A stretch of 10,423 bases of DNA from Verrucomicrobia bacterium UBA6015 (lineage in GTDB: Bacteria; Verrucomicrobiota; Kiritimatiellia; UBA8416), in contig DIZZ01000192.1 in NCBI GenBank assembly GCA_002428045.1, forward strand, positions 4,885 through 15,307, in the 5' to 3' direction. Positions 6,714 through 10,423 of this stretch are shown one piece after another; position 1 is the first letter of the stretch; every line of letters starts with the position of its first letter. The notes under the pieces were generated by a model. That model searched no databases, was not told the DNA's origin, and saw only the letters and a program-made list of their open reading frames with translations. The position numbers were made by a program, and so were the translations under genes.

Positions 6714-8288
6714 TCAACTTTTGCTGCGGACGGCATGGTCAATCCAGGTGGCGACGGTGGACGGGCTCTGTTCTGCCAACCGCGAGACCGTATCCAACGG
6801 GGATTCATTCTCCAGCATGGCGGCCTCGTCGCCAGCACTGATCGAATGGGCTCCGCCATCGGCACTGGTGAGCATTGATACCGGGGTTCCCACCGTTTCC
6901 CGTTCGACGGAGAGTTGGCGGAACGTGCGGCGGCTGAACAGGTAGAGCGTGATCAGCAAGATAACGCCGCCGACCGTGCGCAAGGATCCGCTGATGGAGA
7001 AGGGGAGCCGTTCCCACCATTGCCAGGCGGGCTGTGAATCGGGCTGGCGGTTGAACGCCATCTCGATCACCGACACCTCGTCCTTGCGATCGGCGGTCGT
7101 GACCGCACCGACGGCCGATCGCACCAACTGCTTGATGTTCTCAATATCCGCAGCGTTGCGCGGCTCGCCATTGCGGGCCGCCACCGAGACGGCGACCGAC
7201 AAGCGTGTCACCCGCCCGCCCTGATCAACCACGGTCTCCCGTTCGGAAGGGACGCGGTATTCCGAATCGATATCCTCGCGTTTCATCTTTCCCGAGGCCG
7301 TCTGCTCCATGTTCACCGTGGCGGCCGGATCGCCCACCGCCACGCGGGCTGAACTGCCAGCCGGTGAGCGTGACGGTTCGCTGGAGTTCTCGGAGCTGAT
7401 GGTCTCGCGGAAGAGGACGCGCCCTTCGGCATCAAACTTCTCGTTGTGCTTCTCAATCCGGCGGAAATCGATATCGGCACTGACGCGGACGATGGCCTGA
7501 TCTTTGCCCATGGCCAGATCCAGCATATCCTGCGCCTTGCGGGCCAGGGTATCTTCCATGGCGCGGCGTGTCTCAAGCTGCCGTTGCGAGGATCCCACCA
7601 GCGGATCCTCGCGCTGCGAGGCGTCGGACAGCAGGCGACCCTGTTGATCGGTGATGGTGATATGACCCTGGCTAAGACCGGGGACGGCTGTGCTGACCAA
7701 CTGGTTGATGCTGTGGATCTGCTCGCCCTGCAGTTGTGCCCCGCGTTTGAGCGAGAGCATGATCGAGGCGCTGGCGGCCTTGTCCTGTTCGGTCGCAAAC
7801 AGCCGGTCGCGTGGCATCACAAGCATGACCCGCACGCTCTGCACGCCGTCGATCGCCGTGATCGTCCGTTCCAGTTCCCCTTGCAGGGCACGCTGGAAAT
7901 TGACTTGCTGGGCAAACTCGGTCAGCCCGAACTTGGGCTGCTCGAACAGTTCAAATCCGGCGGAGGAATCCTTGGGCAGCCCGTCGGCGGCCAGCATCAG
8001 CCGGGCACGATAGACGTCGGCAGCCGGGACAAAGATCGCCTGGCCGTGATCGCGGATTTCCACGGGGATGCGTGCCTCATCCAGTTTTTCACGGCCGCGG
8101 GCGGCGTCCTCAAGTGAAAGCCCCGAGTAGAGCAGGCGGTAGTCCGGACGGCCCGACCAGTAGAGGATGCCGCCAATGACGGCCAGCGAAGCGACCAAGG
8201 CCAGGATGATGCTGACCTTCTGGTTGATCCCGAAATGCTTCCAGAGGGTTCCCATCTGGTGGAACAGTAATCCAAGTGCGCCTGGCAT
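6714..8288 (-). CDS. fliF: FliF, flagellar MS-ring protein
   Basis: A 524-residue inner-membrane protein whose oligomer forms the MS-ring and houses the export gate. There is an N-terminal transmembrane helix (about 25-44, SIILALVASLAVIGGILYW) and a second near the C-terminus (about 438-453, VGGVILLITLYLF). Between them lie the periplasmic ring-building motifs, with family blocks FAQQVNFQRALQGELERTI, VMLVMPRDRLF and SERETVVDQGGRVTRLSVAV. The region around SSENSSEPSRSPAGSSARVA is the usual variable loop. The cytoplasmic C-terminus (LDTVSRLAEQSPSTVATWID) matches the FliG-binding helices. The length is close to that of the family. The ATG at 8286-8288 has an excellent AAGGAG (8296-8301) 7 bases upstream, and the gene begins 28 bases after fliE. 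Confidence 0.97.
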   Translation of the reverse strand: MPGALGLLFHQMGTLWKHFGINQKVSIILALVASLAVIGGILYWSGRPDYRLLYSGLSLEDAARGREKLDEARIPVEIRDHGQAIFVPAADVYRARLMLAADGLPKDSSAGFELFEQPKFGLTEFAQQVNFQRALQGELERTITAIDGVQSVRVMLVMPRDRLFATEQDKAASASIMLSLKRGAQLQGEQIHSINQLVSTAVPGLSQGHITITDQQGRLLSDASQREDPLVGSSQRQLETRRAMEDTLARKAQDMLDLAMGKDQAIVRVSADIDFRRIEKHNEKFDAEGRVLFRETISSENSSEPSRSPAGSSARVAVGDPAATVNMEQTASGKMKREDIDSEYRVPSERETVVDQGGRVTRLSVAVSVAARNGEPRNAADIENIKQLVRSAVGAVTTADRKDEVSVIEMAFNRQPDSQPAWQWWERLPFSISGSLRTVGGVILLITLYLFSRRTFRQLSVERETVGTPVSMLTSADGGAHSISAGDEAAMLENESPLDTVSRLAEQSPSTVATWIDHAVRSKS

Positions 8289-8316
8289 GATTCAGCTCCT
8301 TCTGTATAATCCTCGA

Positions 8317-8631
8317 TTAAGCCTGCATCCGCATGATCTGCTGATAGGCATCCATCAGCTTGTTGCGTACTTCCATCATCAGATCAAACGCGATACCCGC
8401 CTCGGTCATGCGGGTCGTCACGTCGTGGACATTGGTGGTTTCGCCGGTGACCAGGCCCTCGATGGACTTGTCGGCATCCGCCTGCAGCCCGTTGACTTCC
8501 TTGACTAGGTTGCCAAGGATGGACTGGAAGGACGAACCGTCGCCTTTGTCGGTGCGCGGGGCGAGGTCTGGCCGTTGAACTGCCGAGGATTCCCCGGTCT
8601 GGATTGAACGATAGGCGTCTATAGGTGTCAT
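8317..8631 (-). CDS. fliE: FliE, MS-ring/rod adaptor protein
   Basis: A 104-residue protein matching FliE, which joins the MS-ring to the proximal rod and is among the first exported substrates. The diagnostic C-terminal half is present: TNVHDVTTRMTEAGIAFDLM followed by EVRNKLMDAYQQIMRMQA, the conserved vHdvm...A..qlmmqvRnKl..AYqeIMrm pattern. The N-terminus is polar and variable as usual. Length equals enteric FliE. The ATG overlaps the flgC stop by four bases (ATGA, 8628-8631), giving likely translational coupling; the order flgB-flgC-fliE is typical. Confidence 0.96.
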   Translation of the reverse strand: MTPIDAYRSIQTGESSAVQRPDLAPRTDKGDGSSFQSILGNLVKEVNGLQADADKSIEGLVTGETTNVHDVTTRMTEAGIAFDLMMEVRNKLMDAYQQIMRMQA

Positions 8632-9065
8632 TTGCCAATCTCCAGTGCTTTTGCGATCATACTTTTTGCCGATTTCATGGCGGCAATATTTGCCTCATAC
8701 GAACGATTTGCGATCATCATGTCAACCATCTCTTCCATCGGATTTACATTCGGAAGGGTGACGTACCCCTCGGTATCAGCCTCGGGATGGCCGGGGCGGT
8801 AGGCCCGTTGCAGTGAGCTTTCATCCTCGATCGTTCGATCCACGCGGACGCCGTTGACGGTGGGCTGCCCGCTGCGCTGGCCACCGATTTGCCGCTGGAG
8901 CTGCTCCACGAACAAGACCTCGCGACGTCGGAAAACCTCGCCGTTGGCGTCCTTGGTGGTGTTGGCATTGGCGATGTTCGAGGCAATGACCCGCATCTTG
9001 TGCGCCTGCGCCTCGAGGGCGCTGGCCGATATGCCGAGCATTGGAAATACACCGTTTTCACTCAT
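8628..9065 (-). CDS. flgC: FlgC, proximal rod protein
   Basis: A 145-residue rod subunit located between the MS-ring adaptor and the distal rod. Conserved N-terminal axial-protein signature: LGISASALEAQAHKMRVIAS then NIANANTTKDANGEVFRRRE (residues about 10-49). The C-terminal part, GYVTLPNVNPMEEMVDMMIA followed by NRSYEANIAAMKSAKSM, is the FlgC-type D0 helix. Start at 9065 is supported by AAGAAGG six bases upstream; Met9 is a less likely alternative. It follows flgB with an 18-base gap and ends within the fliE start codon. Confidence 0.96.
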   Translation of the reverse strand: MSENGVFPMLGISASALEAQAHKMRVIASNIANANTTKDANGEVFRRREVLFVEQLQRQIGGQRSGQPTVNGVRVDRTIEDESSLQRAYRPGHPEADTEGYVTLPNVNPMEEMVDMMIANRSYEANIAAMKSAKSMIAKALEIGK

Positions 9066-9083
9066 TTTATGGCCTTCTTGGGG

Positions 9084-9416
9084 TTACATTCCTTTGATCG
9101 CACTGCGAATGCGTGAATATTTACGACTTAAAAGCTCGGCTGACGTCATGAAAAGCAACTGGTTTTCCGAAAGGGCTGCAAACTCATCCTCCAAGCGAAC
9201 CTGCCGTCCGGTTTTGTCGGTCTGGATCGTCGGTTTTACATCGGTCGCCTCATCGCTGCCGCCAGAACGAAGCGCCGTCTTGAGATCATCCAGGAAACTG
9301 ACATCCCGCCGCTCATACCCCGGGGTCGATGCGTTGGCGATATTGCCAGCAAGCGCCTGACTGCGCAAGGCGCATCCGTCAAGCAACTGGTTCAGTAATC
9401 TGATTTCTTCGTTCAT
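9084..9416 (-). CDS. flgB: FlgB, proximal rod protein
   Basis: A 110-residue proximal rod subunit. The N-terminal signature LRSQALAGNIANASTPGYER (17-36) is the axial D0 motif, followed by RDVSFLDDL; the C-terminus ENQLLFMTSAELLSRKYSRI and RSAIKGM matches the FlgB D0 helix. Length is shorter than enteric FlgB (about 138) but in the range of compact homologues. The ATG at 9416 is the only start: between the upstream in-frame TGA and this ATG no ATG, GTG or TTG occurs, and no later Met keeps the signature. It lacks a usable Shine-Dalgarno (only AGG almost touching the ATG). A sigma-54 promoter lies directly upstream, so the message may be nearly leaderless. This gene probably heads the operon driven by that promoter. 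Confidence 0.95.
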   Translation of the reverse strand: MNEEIRLLNQLLDGCALRSQALAGNIANASTPGYERRDVSFLDDLKTALRSGGSDEATDVKPTIQTDKTGRQVRLEDEFAALSENQLLFMTSAELLSRKYSRIRSAIKGM

Positions 9417-9428
9417 GCCTGTGTAGTT

Positions 9429-9444
9429 AGCAGGCTGCGTGCCA
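9429..9444 (-). promoter_or_regulatory. Near-consensus sigma-54 (-24/-12) promoter for the flgB operon
   Basis: Read on the minus strand the site is TGGCACGCAGCCTGCT. Against the consensus TGGCACG-N4-TTGCW it has one mismatch (C for the first T of the -12 box), and GG (9442-9443) and GC (9430-9431) are separated by exactly 10 bases. It lies in the 39-base gap between a sigma-54 activator gene and flgB and points toward flgB. The expected start of transcription is about 9418, two bases before the flgB ATG. Enhancer sites for the activator were not identified; they would normally lie upstream, inside the activator gene, or downstream. Experimental proof is not available here. Confidence 0.8.
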
Positions 9445-9455
9445 CAGAACGGTGG

Positions 9456-10423
9456 TCAAGCGTATTCGGCTGGCAATGTGCCTTCTTCGCGGTAGCGGGT
9501 GAGCTTGTTGCGCAGGGTGCGGATGCTGACACCGAGGATGTCGGCGGCTTGATTGCGTTGTCCGTCGGTCTGTTCCAGTGCCTTGAGAATGGTCTGGCGT
9601 TCGAGGGTGTCGAGGTTCAGGGTGGTTTCGCCGGTCGCGGCCTGGGGCGGATTGACCGGTCCGTCAACGGGGCTGTCGGCGGCCGGGGGCGGCGGTGCGG
9701 CGGAAACCGCGACCGGTGCGGTAGGTGCGACCGGTGCGGCGGGAGCCGGGGCAACGGGCGGCGTGATCGCCACCGGGGCGGGGCAGGGGACCGTGTATGC
9801 CCCGCGCATTTCGGGGGGCAGCATCTCGGGGGTCAGTTCCGGCCCGGTTTCCATGACGCACAGGCGCTCGACCAGGTGCTCGAGCTCACGCACATTCCCC
9901 GGCCAGTTGTAACGGGTTAGCAAGTCCAGCGTATCCGCCCGGAAGCGCAGGCGGCCCGACTTGCTGTCGGCCTTGCCTAACCGCCTTTCCAGGAAGGTAT
10001 TGGCCAATACCGGGATGTCTTCCGGCCGTTCCCGCAGCGAGGCGACCTGGATGGGCACCACATTAAGTCGGTAATATAGATCCTGCCGGAATCCGCCCGC
10101 CTTGACGTACTGCTCGAGGTTGCGGTTGGTGGTGGCGATAAGCCGGCATTCCGTGCGCAGGGTGCGGGTTCCGCCCACCCGCTCGAACTCACGCTCCTGG
10201 ATGACGCGTAGCAACTTGGCCTGGAGATTGAGGGGCATTTCGCTGATTTCATCGAGCAGCAACGTCCCGTTGCCCGCCAGTTCAAAGCGTCCCAGTCGCC
10301 GGTTGATCGCTCCGGTAAAGGCTCCTTTTTCATGGCCGAACAGCTCGCTGTCGGCCAGCGCCTCGGGGACGGCCGCGCAGTTCATGCGGACAAACGGACG
10401 TTTGCGGTATTCGCCGATGTTGT
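9456..10423 (-). CDS. Sigma-54-dependent transcriptional activator (NtrC/FlrC-like), N-terminus beyond window
   Basis: The visible C-terminal 321 residues belong to a bacterial enhancer-binding protein. The frame is open to the right edge (PFVRMNCAAVPEALADSELF continues the AAA+ domain), so the Walker A loop and any receiver domain lie outside the window; the apparent ATG at 10385 is internal. Seen in order: GHEKGAFTGA (GAFTGA at 10308-10325, the sigma-54 contact loop), Walker B GTLLLDEISEMP, sensor-I RLIATTNRNL, GGFRQDLYYRLNVVPIQV, and YNWPGNVRELEHLVER. A Pro/Ala/Val-rich linker of about 54 residues (9630-9791) joins the AAA+ domain to a Fis-type helix-turn-helix (QRNQAADILGVSIRTLRNKL; about 9470-9614). 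Position upstream of a sigma-54 promoter for flgB suggests a FlrC/FleR/FlgR-like flagellar activator. The family has many members, so the exact name is not assigned. Confidence 0.93.
   Translation of the reverse strand, partial: NIGEYRKRPFVRMNCAAVPEALADSELFGHEKGAFTGAINRRLGRFELAGNGTLLLDEISEMPLNLQAKLLRVIQEREFERVGGTRTLRTECRLIATTNRNLEQYVKAGGFRQDLYYRLNVVPIQVASLRERPEDIPVLANTFLERRLGKADSKSGRLRFRADTLDLLTRYNWPGNVRELEHLVERLCVMETGPELTPEMLPPEMRGAYTVPCPAPVAITPPVAPAPAAPVAPTAPVAVSAAPPPPAADSPVDGPVNPPQAATGETTLNLDTLERQTILKALEQTDGQRNQAADILGVSIRTLRNKLTRYREEGTLPAEYA
9630..9791 (-). repeat. Low-complexity Pro/Ala/Val linker region of the activator
   Basis: This part of the activator gene encodes a stretch dominated by Pro, Ala and Val (for example PPVAPAPAAPVAPTAPVAV). 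At DNA level a 13-base unit, GCGACCGGTGCGG on the plus strand, occurs twice 18 bases apart (9709-9721 and 9727-9739), indicating in-frame repeat expansion. It links the AAA+ and DNA-binding domains and is probably flexible. Confidence 0.7.

Noticed and set aside
7446..8117. Plus-strand open frame (about 223 codons) opposite fliF
   Set aside because: Antisense to conserved FliF periplasmic motifs; no independent support.
8289..8316. TATACA-like -10 box in the fliE-fliF gap
   Set aside because: No -35 element at a suitable distance; the bases mainly serve as leader for a strong fliF ribosome site.
9439..9458. Possible hairpin (CCAC...GTGG) after the activator gene as a terminator
   Set aside because: The stem is only four base pairs with no T-run after it, and it overlaps the sigma-54 -24 box; not enough for a terminator.

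Overview
The window is a block of flagellar structural genes, all on the minus strand, so transcription runs from high to low coordinates. It comes from a Gram-negative-type bacterium with fairly GC-rich DNA. A sigma-54 enhancer-binding activator (truncated at the right edge) is followed by flgB, flgC, fliE, fliF, fliG, fliH, fliI, fliJ, a MotE/YlxF-like gene, fliK, flgD and the start of flgE (truncated at the left edge). This gene order and the sigma-54 control fit Deltaproteobacteria in the broad sense, and also some PVC-group or other deep-branching flagellated bacteria. The sequence alone does not let me name a genus or choose between these.

Right end (9417-10423): the AAA+ and Fis-type DNA-binding parts of a sigma-54 activator, followed by a 39-base gap. 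That gap holds a near-consensus -24/-12 sigma-54 promoter pointing into flgB. It is so close to the flgB ATG that the predicted transcript has almost no leader. Middle right (5676-9416): rod proteins FlgB and FlgC, the MS-ring/rod adaptor FliE, the MS-ring FliF and the rotor/switch protein FliG. Middle (2645-5689): the export ATPase module FliH, FliI and FliJ, then a membrane-anchored coiled-coil MotE/YlxF-like protein. Left (1-2636): the hook-length ruler FliK, the hook-cap scaffold FlgD and the hook protein FlgE.

The genes are packed as one operon. There are 4-base ATGA overlaps at flgC/fliE, fliH/fliI, fliI/fliJ and fliJ/motE-like, a 14-base overlap at fliG/fliH, and the remaining gaps are 8-52 bases. 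The order roughly follows the inside-out assembly of the basal body and hook: MS-ring and rod, export ATPase, then hook-length control and hook. No stretch over 300 bases lacks a gene. I found no RNA genes, mobile elements, CRISPR arrays or convincing terminators. The content is a standard flagellar cluster. The points worth a second look are the promoter-on-start-codon arrangement at flgB, the short FlgD with a Thr/Ser/Pro-rich tail, the MotE-like gene, the repeats in fliK and in the activator linker, and the AG tract beside the flgD ribosome-binding site.
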